Positions 1 to 6,931 of a DNA stretch of 64,000 nucleotides are shown piece after piece. Position numbers and translations under genes: made by a program. Positions within the stretch are counted from its first letter, which is position 1. Each line of letters starts with the position of its first letter. The stretch comes from Virgifigura deserti (GTDB taxonomy: Bacteria; Pseudomonadota; Alphaproteobacteria; Dongiales; Dongiaceae), in contig QOZR01000009.1 of assembly GCA_003576685.1 (NCBI GenBank), forward strand, positions 181,922-245,921, written 5' to 3'. Below the pieces are notes generated by a model that worked only from the letters and a program-made list of their open reading frames with translations, had not been told where the DNA came from and did no database searches.

Positions 1-1899
1 GCGGCGATGCCGGACCTTGCCGGAGCGGGTCAGGACCTTCCCCCCAAGCTCATCCTTTGGATCACCCCGCCGGCCTATACGAGGATCGCGCCGCTCTTCG
101 TCGACACCGCGGAGGAGCTGAGGCCCACTTTGACGGTTCCGGAAGGCAGCACGGTTCTGGCCCAGGTCGAGGGTGGCCGCGGCACGCCGAGCTTGACGAT
201 CGGAGAGGCCGCCGTCGCCTTCGCGGAGATCGGCACCGGAACCTATCGGGTGGACGCGGCGGTCCTCACCGGCGATCGCCTCGCCGTCGAGCAAGGCGGC
301 CGACAGCTGGGCGCCTGGCCGCTGAGAATCGTGCCGGACCAGCCGCCGACGGCGACATTCGCCACCCCGCCGACGGAAACCGAACGGACGGCCCTGCGCA
401 TCGAGTTCGAGGCGCAGGACGATTACGGCCTGAAAAAGGTCTGGGCGGTCATTCGGCGCGTGACCGGGGAGGGCGGAGCGGGAGGCAACCGCATTCTGTC
501 CGCCGAGACGATCGAGCTGCCGCTGCCGCTGCCCGGGATCGACCAGCCCGAAGCACGCGCCGCGAGCTATCACGACCTGACCCCGCATCCCTGGGCAGGC
601 CTTCCGGTCGAGATGCGATTGACGGCACAGGATTCGGCAGACCAGACCGGGCGGAGCGCGCCGATGACGCTGACGCTTCCGGAGCGCATCTTCCATCATC
701 CGGTCGCGCGCGCCATCATCGAGCAGCGCAAGCGGCTGACCGTCGCCCCGGAAGACCGCGACGCCGTTGGCCGAGCCCTGGCCCGCATCGCCGCCGCGAC
801 GCAGGCCTATGATGGGGATATCGTCGTGACCCTGACGTTGCGCATCGCGCAGCGACGGCTGGAAACCGATCGGACCGGCGCCGAGCTGGCGAGCGTGCAA
901 GACCTGCTCTGGGATACGGCGCTGCGCCTTGAGGACGGCAATCTGACCATCGCCGAGCGCGAGTTGCGCGCCGCGCAGCAGGCCCTTCAGGAGGCGCTCG
1001 CCAGGGAGGACACCACGGACGCGGAGATCGAGCGTCTGATGGACGAGCTGCAACAGGCACTCGATCAGTTCCTCGCCGCCCTTACAGAGCAGATGGAGCG
1101 GCAGCTGGCCGAAGGGCAGGAGCCGCAGCCGCTCGACCCCAACGCAACCATGCTGCAGCAGGAAGATCTGCAGCGGCTTCTCGATCAGGCGCGCGAAATG
1201 GCGCGTTCGGGCGCACGGGATGCCGCACGCGAGATGCTGGCCCAGCTCCAGGAGATGCTGGAAAACCTTCAGTCGGGCATGTTCGCCGGCGAGCCGCAAC
1301 AGGGCGCGGCCGAAGCCATGCAGATGATGCAGGACCTCGAGGCGCTGACACAGCATCAGCAGGAACTTCTCGACCGCAGCTTCCGGCAGTCGCAGCAGAT
1401 GCAGCCGGGCGAACAATCGTCGACCGACGGCGCCGGCGCCCGGGAACAGGAAGGGCTCCGCCGCGCCCTGGGCGACATCATGCGCCGATTCGGCGAGATG
1501 ACCGGGGAGATTCCTGGAGAGCTGGGCCGAGGGGAGCGGGCGATGCGCGAGGCCGTGGATGCCCTAGAGCGGGGCGCGCCGGGAGAAGCCGTCGCGCCGC
1601 AGTCGCGGGCGCTCGACGAGCTGCAGCAGGCGATGGGCGCCATGGCCGAGACACTGGCGCAGCAGCTCGGTCGCCAGCCCGGCCAGGGGCAAGGCCAGTT
1701 CGGCCGGGCTCCGCTCGACCCGCTCGGCCGCAACCAGCCGGGCCAGGGCCTGATCGACACCGGCGATGTTGAGATTCCGGAAGAGGCCGACCTGCAGCGG
1801 GCGCGCGAGATTCTCGATGAACTGCGGCGGCGGGCCGGCGAGCTAGAGCGCCCCAGGCCGGAGCGCGAATATATCGATCGGCTGCTCAGGCGATTCTAA
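1..1899 (+). CDS. TIGR02302/DUF4175 family membrane-associated protein (5' truncated)
   Basis: The reading frame is open from the first base, so the true start and the N-terminal membrane part lie before the window; about 632 residues are visible. The first third has Ig-like, beta-rich segments (for example PPAYTRIAPL and DQPPTATF). The second half is a long, Gln/Glu/Met-rich helical region with many LxxLxQxMEM-type repeats and a low-complexity GQGQGQFGR stretch, as in the alphaproteobacterial TIGR02302 (DUF4175) proteins. The function of that family is unknown; an envelope role is inferred only from its usual N-terminal membrane helices. It converges on the cpdR-like gene, with a palindromic repeat in the gap. 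Family assignment is fairly sure; the function is not. Confidence 0.8.
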   Translation, partial: AAMPDLAGAGQDLPPKLILWITPPAYTRIAPLFVDTAEELRPTLTVPEGSTVLAQVEGGRGTPSLTIGEAAVAFAEIGTGTYRVDAAVLTGDRLAVEQGGRQLGAWPLRIVPDQPPTATFATPPTETERTALRIEFEAQDDYGLKKVWAVIRRVTGEGGAGGNRILSAETIELPLPLPGIDQPEARAASYHDLTPHPWAGLPVEMRLTAQDSADQTGRSAPMTLTLPERIFHHPVARAIIEQRKRLTVAPEDRDAVGRALARIAAATQAYDGDIVVTLTLRIAQRRLETDRTGAELASVQDLLWDTALRLEDGNLTIAERELRAAQQALQEALAREDTTDAEIERLMDELQQALDQFLAALTEQMERQLAEGQEPQPLDPNATMLQQEDLQRLLDQAREMARSGARDAAREMLAQLQEMLENLQSGMFAGEPQQGAAEAMQMMQDLEALTQHQQELLDRSFRQSQQMQPGEQSSTDGAGAREQEGLRRALGDIMRRFGEMTGEIPGELGRGERAMREAVDALERGAPGEAVAPQSRALDELQQAMGAMAETLAQQLGRQPGQGQGQFGRAPLDPLGRNQPGQGLIDTGDVEIPEEADLQRAREILDELRRRAGELERPRPEREYIDRLLRRF

Positions 1900-1924
1900 G
1901 AGGGCGATTCTGGCGATCCGTTTA

Positions 1925-1972
1925 GAGTACGATCCGATCAGGTTGCATCAACCTGATCGGTGAATCGTCCTC
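1925..1972. repeat. 48-bp REP-like palindrome, copy 1
   Basis: Inner arms GATCAGGTT/AACCTGATC are perfect and surround a four-base loop; outer arms GAGTACGAT/ATCGTCCTC pair with one mismatch. The same element is present in inverted orientation at 43621-43668. Both copies sit between convergent genes, which suggests a dispersed palindrome that can serve as a two-way transcription stop. Confidence 0.75.
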
Positions 1973-1983
1973 TCATTCAGGCC

Positions 1984-2370
1984 CTAGGCGCGCGGTCGCG
2001 GGGCGCGGCGCCCCTTGCGCAGCGTGTCGTTCACGGTCGCGCAGATTTCTTTGAGGCTGAAAGGCTTCGAGATGACTTGGCAGATCAGGGCATCGAGATT
2101 ATGCGCCCGCTGCCGCTCTGCGGCGTAGCCCGTCATCATTAGCACCGGCATGTCCGGATATGCCTTTGCGGCCTTGAGCGCCAGCGCGATCCCGTCGAGG
2201 CCCGGCATCACGATATCCGTCAGCAGAAGATCGTAAGTCCGGGCATGCAGCGCCTCGAGCGCCTGCCCGCCATCGTCCACAGCGGTGACCTCGTGTCCCT
2301 GCAGGCTCAGAGCGCGAGACACGAACTGCCGAACCGCCTCATCGTCTTCCGCCACCAGAATTCGCGACAT
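1984..2370 (-). CDS. cpdR: Single-domain response regulator, CpdR-like
   Basis: A 128-residue stand-alone receiver domain: acidic pocket E8-D9-D10, phospho-acceptor D52 in LLLTDIVMPG, switch Thr80 and conserved Lys102 in SKPFS. The sequence around MTGYAAERQRAHNLDALI is characteristic of CpdR, which in Caulobacter and rhizobia controls ClpXP localisation and cell-cycle proteolysis when unphosphorylated; that role is transferred by family, not shown here. The start at MSRILVAEDD was preferred over an upstream ATG (2397) because the upstream nine residues are not part of the family. A 34-codon reading frame ends one base before this start. Confidence 0.85.
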   Translation of the reverse strand: MSRILVAEDDEAVRQFVSRALSLQGHEVTAVDDGGQALEALHARTYDLLLTDIVMPGLDGIALALKAAKAYPDMPVLMMTGYAAERQRAHNLDALICQVISKPFSLKEICATVNDTLRKGRRAPRPRA

Positions 2371-2371
2371 G

Positions 2372-2476
2372 CTATCCAACCGGCGTGATCCACCCACCGG
2401 TCATCAGCCCGCGCCCGCCCTCCTCGGCCATGAGGAAACACGCGACCCGATGCCTGGCCACCGTCTCCGGCACCAT
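2372..2476 (-). CDS. Possible 34-residue upstream ORF coupled to cpdR
   Basis: ATG at 2476 follows a CGGAG ribosome-binding-like site with 5-base spacing. The frame encodes 34 residues, with the segment RHRVACFLMAEEGGRG in the middle, and ends TAG one base before the cpdR ATG (TAG-C-ATG). This layout fits translational coupling or a leader peptide. I do not recognise the peptide, and it could be chance in GC-rich DNA. Confidence 0.35.
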   Translation of the reverse strand: MVPETVARHRVACFLMAEEGGRGLMTGGWITPVG

Positions 2477-2813
2477 GCCGGCTCCGAGTGGCTTCCATAG
2501 CCTGAATCACACGATGCTCGGAAGCCAAGCGCTGCAATCAGACCACAAGGCACCGTACCGGAAATCGTCCGGTGGAGGCGTCAACCGCCCTTCGATAACG
2601 CCGGGTGGAGCCCCATTCCAAGAGCGGGGCGAGATCTGATCCTATCGAACCATCGGCCCCGTTTCGTATCGAAGGTCGGCGGAGAATGCGCAGTCCGCCG
2701 CAAAGAGTCAATCCTCGGCCATCGACCGATATTGACTATATGATCTGGAACGTTAGTGAAATTTAAGCTTCTGCCCCATTGCACCAATAGATGATGGCTT
2801 GAACGAAGAGCGC
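2477..2813. other. Intergenic stretch without a supported gene
   Basis: About 340 bases between the small ORF upstream of cpdR and the stop of the zinc-ribbon gene. Short frames exist (for example a 68-codon frame on the minus strand) but have no family resemblance, no good ribosome-binding site and arginine-rich shadow-like composition. The part near 2720-2790 is AT-richer than the surroundings. It may carry the promoter for the cpdR side; no convincing -35/-10 pair was found. Confidence 0.5.
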
Positions 2814-3470
2814 TTATTCAACAACATCCTCGATGAACGTTATCGATACCCGTTTCGACGCTTCCGGCGGATTGGGTATTGTCGTGCTGAAGCTCGCCGC
2901 CTCGCCGGGCTGCAATTCAGTCCGATCGGTTCGGAAGGTCCAGTCATCGAGCCACTGGTTCTGCTCGTTGCGCAATGTCGCCTGCAACGTCGGCAGGGCT
3001 TGGGGCTCGTTGGTCTCGTTGAAGATGCTACCTGTAATGATGACGACATCCTGGCCGTCGATACGGCGCCGCACCAGCTTGATATTGCTGAGCTCGAGGC
3101 CGGCGCCAAGCGCCGTGGACTCCACGCCGATAAAATCGTAGAACGCCTTCGCTTGCGGCCAACCCGAGACGATCCGCTCCTGACCGAAGTAGGCGAGACC
3201 GGCAACGAGTCCGACGAGAACGCCCAGCAACAGGACGTTGCCATATCGCGCGCGCCGACGCTCCGGCGGCATCAAGGCCGGAAGGCTGACTCGCCCCATC
3301 GGAGTCTCCTCGACCGGCGGCGGCACATGGACCTGCCAGGGCATGTCGCTGGGCGGCGTCTGCATCCAGGTGTGGCTGCACTTCGCGCAACGCACCATGC
3401 GGCCGGCGGTTCCCAGCGCCGCAGGATCAGTCAGATAGCGCGTTGAACATGCCGGACAGGTAAGGATCAT
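2814..3470 (-). CDS. MJ0042-type zinc-ribbon membrane protein (DUF3426-like)
   Basis: 218 residues. The N-terminus holds a zinc ribbon with Cys pairs C5/C8 and C28/C31 (CPAC...CAKC), typical of MJ0042-type ribbons. A Pro-rich linker is followed by one membrane helix (about residues 77-95, LLLGVLVGLVAGLAYF) and a C-terminal beta-rich extracytoplasmic domain (about 105-218) of the DUF3426 type, with a GSIFNETNEPQALPTLQATL segment. The molecular function is not known. It is divergent from ftsEX, an arrangement I believe is common in Rhodospirillales. A sigma70-like promoter lies just upstream. Confidence 0.8.
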   Translation of the reverse strand: MILTCPACSTRYLTDPAALGTAGRMVRCAKCSHTWMQTPPSDMPWQVHVPPPVEETPMGRVSLPALMPPERRRARYGNVLLLGVLVGLVAGLAYFGQERIVSGWPQAKAFYDFIGVESTALGAGLELSNIKLVRRRIDGQDVVIITGSIFNETNEPQALPTLQATLRNEQNQWLDDWTFRTDRTELQPGEAASFSTTIPNPPEASKRVSITFIEDVVE

Positions 3471-3499
3471 GATGAGAGAAATCGACTAGGAACTTGAGG

Positions 3500-3528
3500 T
3501 TTATAGATGTTCGGCTCTGCCAAGGCAA
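3500..3528 (-). promoter_or_regulatory. Putative sigma70-type promoter of the zinc-ribbon gene
   Basis: On the minus strand TTGCCT and TATAAA are separated by 17 bases, about 30 bases upstream of the ATG at 3470. The spacing and -10 are good; the -35 matches TTGACA at four of six positions. Confidence 0.45.
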
Positions 3529-3624
3529 GTATAGACGGGCTATGCTGGACGCGGGAAAGCCGCCTGTGCGATGGTGCGACGGCCATGGTGGGGCAGATTC
3601 CAGTTGAGCAGGGATAGCACGAGC

Positions 3625-4305
3625 GTGATCCTGTTTGAGAATACCGGCGTCCGTTACGACGACGGTCCGCCGATTCTGCGGAACATCTCCTTCACGCTGA
3701 CGCCGGGATCCTTCCATTTTCTGGTCGGCCCAAGCGGTGCGGGCAAATCCTCCCTGCTACGCCTGATGTATCTGGCCCTGCGGCCGGTCGAGGGCCGGGT
3801 CAGCTTGTTCGGCCGCGACGTCAGCACCATCCGCCGCCGCGATATTCCGGCGCTGCGGCGCCGCATCGGCGTGGTTTTTCAGGATTTTCGCCTGCTCGAT
3901 CACCTGTCGGCGATCGACAATGTGGCGCTGCCGTTGCGAGTCGCCGGCGTGCGGGAGGCGGAGATCAAGCGGCATGTCCCGGAACTGTTGAAATGGGTCG
4001 GCCTGGGCGATCATCTGAACGCGTTGCCGGCGACGTTGTCCGGCGGGCAGCAGCAGCGCGTCGCCATCGCCCGCGCGGTCATCAGCCGCCCGAGCCTGCT
4101 TCTGGCCGACGAGCCGACGGGAAATGTCGATGACGCCATTGCCGTCCGGCTGATGTACCTGTTCGAAGAACTCAACAAGCTCGGCACGACGGTGGTGATC
4201 GCAACTCATAATGACGGGCTGGTCAGCCGGTTCGACCATCGTCAGCTGCGCCTCGAGGATGGCGTCCTGCGCATCGTCGAGCCGGGGCCGCGGGACGCCG
4301 CCTGA
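3625..4305 (+). CDS. ftsE: Cell division ATP-binding protein FtsE
   Basis: ABC-type ATPase of 226 residues when started at the GTG at 3625. Walker A GPSGAGKS (about 35-42), Q-loop VVFQDFRL (82-89), signature LSGGQQQ (138-144), Walker B LLLADEP (158-164) and switch His in ATHND. FtsE pairs with FtsX in the inner membrane to regulate cell-wall hydrolases at the septum. I chose GTG because FtsE proteins begin directly with this ILFENTGVRY-type strand and AGCAGGGA lies at a suitable distance; the ATG at 3571 would add 18 atypical residues. The stop overlaps the ftsX ATG by one base. Confidence 0.93.
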   Translation: MILFENTGVRYDDGPPILRNISFTLTPGSFHFLVGPSGAGKSSLLRLMYLALRPVEGRVSLFGRDVSTIRRRDIPALRRRIGVVFQDFRLLDHLSAIDNVALPLRVAGVREAEIKRHVPELLKWVGLGDHLNALPATLSGGQQQRVAIARAVISRPSLLLADEPTGNVDDAIAVRLMYLFEELNKLGTTVVIATHNDGLVSRFDHRQLRLEDGVLRIVEPGPRDAA

Positions 4306-5183
4306 TGTCGTTCCTGCGCAGCGATCTTCCACTGAACCAGGATGCCTCGGGGCGGTTCCTTCCCTGGATCATCGGGTTCATGGTCTATTTCGCGGCTCTC
4401 GCTTTGGCGGCGACGATGGCGCTGGACGAGGCGCTGTCGCGCTGGCAGGCCGGGCTGACGGGAACGCTGACGGTCCAGATCACTCCTGCGCCGGCCGAGG
4501 ACTTGGCCGTGCGGGTCGACCAGGTGGTCGGCCTGTTGAAGGGGACTCCCGCCGTCGCGGGCATCGAGCTGCTGAATGACGATGACGTCGCCCACCTCCT
4601 CGAGCCATGGCTCGGGCCGAGCGAGGCGCTCGCGGGCTTGCCGCTGCCGGCGCTGATCGCGGTCAATCTGCGGCCCGGCGCGACGGTCGATCTTGCGGCG
4701 CTCCAGCAGCGCCTCGCCGAAGCCGCACCGGGCACGACGGTCGACGATCACGGGCGCTGGCTCAGTGACCTCGTGACCTTGGCGCGTTCGGTGAAGCTGC
4801 TTGGCGCGATCATCCTGTCTCTGGTCGGCGCCGCGGCCGTCATTACCGTCATCTTCGTGACGCGCACCGGCCTGTCGATCCATCGCCGGGTCATCGAGCT
4901 GGTGCATCTCATCGGTGCCAGGGACGCCTATATCGCCCGGCAGTTCGAGACGCACGCGTTGCGTCTCGGTCTCGCCGGCGGCCTGCTCGGCGTCGCGCTC
5001 GCCGCGCTGACGCTGCTGGCTCTCGGCCAAATCGTCGGCGGTATCGAAAGCCCCCTGCTGCCGCCGCTGTCGCTTCGCCCGTGGCAGTGGCTGGTGCTGG
5101 GGCTACTGCCGGTCGCGGCCGCCGCCATCGCGATGCTGACCGCGCGCCTGACGGTGCTGCGCTCGTTGAACCGGGTCATGTGA
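4305..5183 (+). CDS. ftsX: Cell division protein FtsX (permease-like)
   Basis: 292 residues with the FtsX topology: one N-terminal membrane helix (about 19-41), a periplasmic domain (about 45-160) and three C-terminal helices (about 165-188, 214-240 and 260-283). The C-terminal motif VHLIGARDAYIARQFE is the conserved FtsX cytoplasmic/membrane signature. It forms the FtsEX complex with the upstream gene, which overlaps it by one base, so translation is probably coupled. FtsX does not transport; it transmits FtsE ATPase cycles to periplasmic murein hydrolase activators. Confidence 0.92.
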   Translation: MSFLRSDLPLNQDASGRFLPWIIGFMVYFAALALAATMALDEALSRWQAGLTGTLTVQITPAPAEDLAVRVDQVVGLLKGTPAVAGIELLNDDDVAHLLEPWLGPSEALAGLPLPALIAVNLRPGATVDLAALQQRLAEAAPGTTVDDHGRWLSDLVTLARSVKLLGAIILSLVGAAAVITVIFVTRTGLSIHRRVIELVHLIGARDAYIARQFETHALRLGLAGGLLGVALAALTLLALGQIVGGIESPLLPPLSLRPWQWLVLGLLPVAAAAIAMLTARLTVLRSLNRVM

Positions 5184-5201
5184 CGCGATGAGGGTCCTCC
5201 G

Positions 5202-5882
5202 ATGAGCCGGAGAGCGGTCCTGTCGTCGCGATCCCGCCGGACGAACCGCCGGCGGTTCCACCGGCGGCTTCAATTGGGCGCTGCAGGCTTACTGCTCCTG
5301 CTCCTTTGGGCCGGCGGCCTCGTCCTGTTCGTCGGCAGCATTCCGCAGGAGGTGGAGTCTCCGGCCAGCTCGACCGACGCGATCGTGGTGCTGACCGGTG
5401 GTAGCGGGCGCCTGGAAGAAGGGTTGCGCCTGATTGCTGCGGATCGAGGGCGCAAGCTGTTCATCTCGGGCGTCTATCAGGGTGTCGACCTCGTCGAACT
5501 GCTGGACAGCATGAAACAGACAGCCGACAACGTTCCGACAGTGGAGCAGGTCGCCTGCTGCGTCGTTCTCGGACATAGCGCGGACGATACCGAGGGAAAT
5601 GCGCGTGAAACCGCCGAATGGATGGCGGAGGAGAATTTCCGTTCGCTGCGCCTCGTCACCGCCGGCTACCACATGCCGCGCAGCTTGCTGGAGTTCCGGC
5701 GTGTCATGCCGGATCTCGCCATTCAGCCGCATCCGGTTTTTCCGGCGCAGGTGAATCAGGAGGCCTGGTGGCGCTCGCAGGGGACCGCGCTGCTCATGCT
5801 GAAGGAATACAACAAATATCTGGTGGCCTTGGCCCGAAGCCTGATCACGCGTCCCTCAACGGTCTACCTGCACGAGATGTAA
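5202..5882 (+). CDS. YdcF/SanA-type DUF218 membrane protein
   Basis: 226 residues with a basic N-terminus, one membrane helix (about 24-46, LLLLLLWAGGLVLFVG) and an extracytoplasmic DUF218 domain. Family motifs are visible: DAIVVLTGGSGRLEEGLRL near residue 65, GHSADDTEGNARETAEWM near 125, and VTAGYHMPRSLLEFRR near 150. Family members (ElyC, SanA, YdcF) are linked to envelope and peptidoglycan precursor metabolism, but the exact activity is not established. It lies 18 bases after ftsX and is probably in the same transcript. Confidence 0.85.
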   Translation: MSRRAVLSSRSRRTNRRRFHRRLQLGAAGLLLLLLWAGGLVLFVGSIPQEVESPASSTDAIVVLTGGSGRLEEGLRLIAADRGRKLFISGVYQGVDLVELLDSMKQTADNVPTVEQVACCVVLGHSADDTEGNARETAEWMAEENFRSLRLVTAGYHMPRSLLEFRRVMPDLAIQPHPVFPAQVNQEAWWRSQGTALLMLKEYNKYLVALARSLITRPSTVYLHEM

Positions 5883-5895
5883 TCGGACCGGATCG

Positions 5896-6660
5896 ATGGC
5901 TGCCCGACCGATGGACGCCCAATCAGCGGCAACAATGGCAATAACAGCGATGGCGACGTTGCGCTCGCTCGCCTTCAATATCGGCTTCTTCGCCTGGACC
6001 TCCATCGCGCTCCTGGCGGGATCGCCGGCTCTGCTGTTGCCACGCGCCGCGACCTATTTCGTCGGCCGCAACTGGGTGCGCGGCACCCTTGCCCTGCTGG
6101 CCGCCCTGGTTGGGCTGCGCCACCGGGTGCGCGGATTGGAGAATCGCCCGCCCGGCCCGGCGATCTTCGCGGTCAAGCATCAATCGACCTGGGACACGCT
6201 TATCTTCGCCTTGCTGCTCCATCAGCCGGCCTATGTGTTGAAGCGGGAGTTGATCCACATCCCGCTGTTCGGCTGGTATCTTCTGCGCGCCGGCATGATT
6301 CCCGTCGATCGGACCGCCGGCGCGACGGCGCTGAAGAAGATGGTGGCGGCGGCCCGAGCGGTCGCTGCCGCCGACCGGCCGATCCTGATCTTCCCCGAGG
6401 GTACGCGCACCGCGCCGGGAGAACACCGCCCCTATCAGCCGGGCGTCGCCGCGCTTTACGGTCAGCTTGGCCTGCCGGTGGTGCCGGTGGCGTTGAATTC
6501 CGGCCTGTTCTGGGGGCGGCGCCAGTTCACCAAGCGGCCCGGGACGATCACTGTCGAGTTTCTTCCCGCCATCCCGCCCGGTCTGCCGCGAAAGACCTTC
6601 CTCGCGGAACTGCAGCATCGGCTGGACAGCGCGTCCGATCGGCTCGCCGCCGAACCTTGA
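5896..6660 (+). CDS. 1-acyl-sn-glycerol-3-phosphate acyltransferase (PlsC family)
   Basis: About 254 residues. It has acyltransferase motif I KHQSTWD (His95, Asp100), motif II around IPVDRTAG, and motif III FPEGTRTAPGE (about 167-176), plus hydrophobic N-terminal segments for membrane association. Such enzymes put the second acyl chain on lysophosphatidic acid to make phosphatidic acid. It starts 13 bases after the DUF218 gene in the apparent ftsEX operon. Later ATGs at 5935 and 5950 are possible starts, because the hydrophobic N-terminus begins after them and none has a strong ribosome-binding site. Specificity among lysophospholipids is not proven. Confidence 0.88.
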   Translation: MAARPMDAQSAATMAITAMATLRSLAFNIGFFAWTSIALLAGSPALLLPRAATYFVGRNWVRGTLALLAALVGLRHRVRGLENRPPGPAIFAVKHQSTWDTLIFALLLHQPAYVLKRELIHIPLFGWYLLRAGMIPVDRTAGATALKKMVAAARAVAAADRPILIFPEGTRTAPGEHRPYQPGVAALYGQLGLPVVPVALNSGLFWGRRQFTKRPGTITVEFLPAIPPGLPRKTFLAELQHRLDSASDRLAAEP

Positions 6661-6715
6661 CCGGGGCCCTGACGGGGATCTCCGCGGCCTCCTGCTCCGA
6701 CTTTGGGGACAAGCT

Positions 6716-6829
6716 TGTGGACAAGGCCCAATTTATCCCCGATATGCCGATCCGCACCATGAGGATTATGGTGAAAACCAATATTATTATTGAATATCAA
6801 TAATCTACGAGAAACCGGCTTGTGGAAAC
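6716..6829. promoter_or_regulatory. Cluster of DnaA-box-like nonamers with an AT-rich core upstream of nrdJ
   Basis: TGTGGACAA (6716-6724), TTATCCCCG (6733-6741, opposite orientation) and TGTGGAAAC (6821-6829) each resemble the DnaA box TTATCCACA/TGTGGATAA with one or two mismatches. They flank an AT-rich stretch at about 6775-6803. The cluster lies just upstream of the nrdJ promoter. DnaA control of ribonucleotide reductase genes is known in other bacteria; here it is inference. Confidence 0.35.
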
Positions 6830-6846
6830 ATAACAAGAACATCCGC

Positions 6847-6875
6847 TTGACGGCAACGCCGCCCGCTCTTAATTT
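6847..6875 (+). promoter_or_regulatory. Putative sigma70-type promoter of nrdJ
   Basis: TTGACG (6847-6852) and TAATTT (6870-6875) are separated by 17 bases, giving a leader of about 50 bases before the ATG at 6932. The leader is too short for a cobalamin riboswitch. Confidence 0.55.
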
Positions 6876-6931
6876 GGAAGGGTGGGCACCGATATCGCCG
6901 GCCCGCCTTTCCGAGAAGGAACCGCCGTCCC

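Noticed and set aside
2581..2787. 68-codon minus-strand frame in the gap before the zinc-ribbon gene
   Set aside because: No ribosome-binding site, no recognisable domain, and composition like noncoding DNA.
6661..6931. Cobalamin riboswitch or chromosomal origin upstream of nrdJ
   Set aside because: The leader after the predicted promoter is only about 50 bases with no B12-box, and three weak DnaA-like boxes are too few for an origin.
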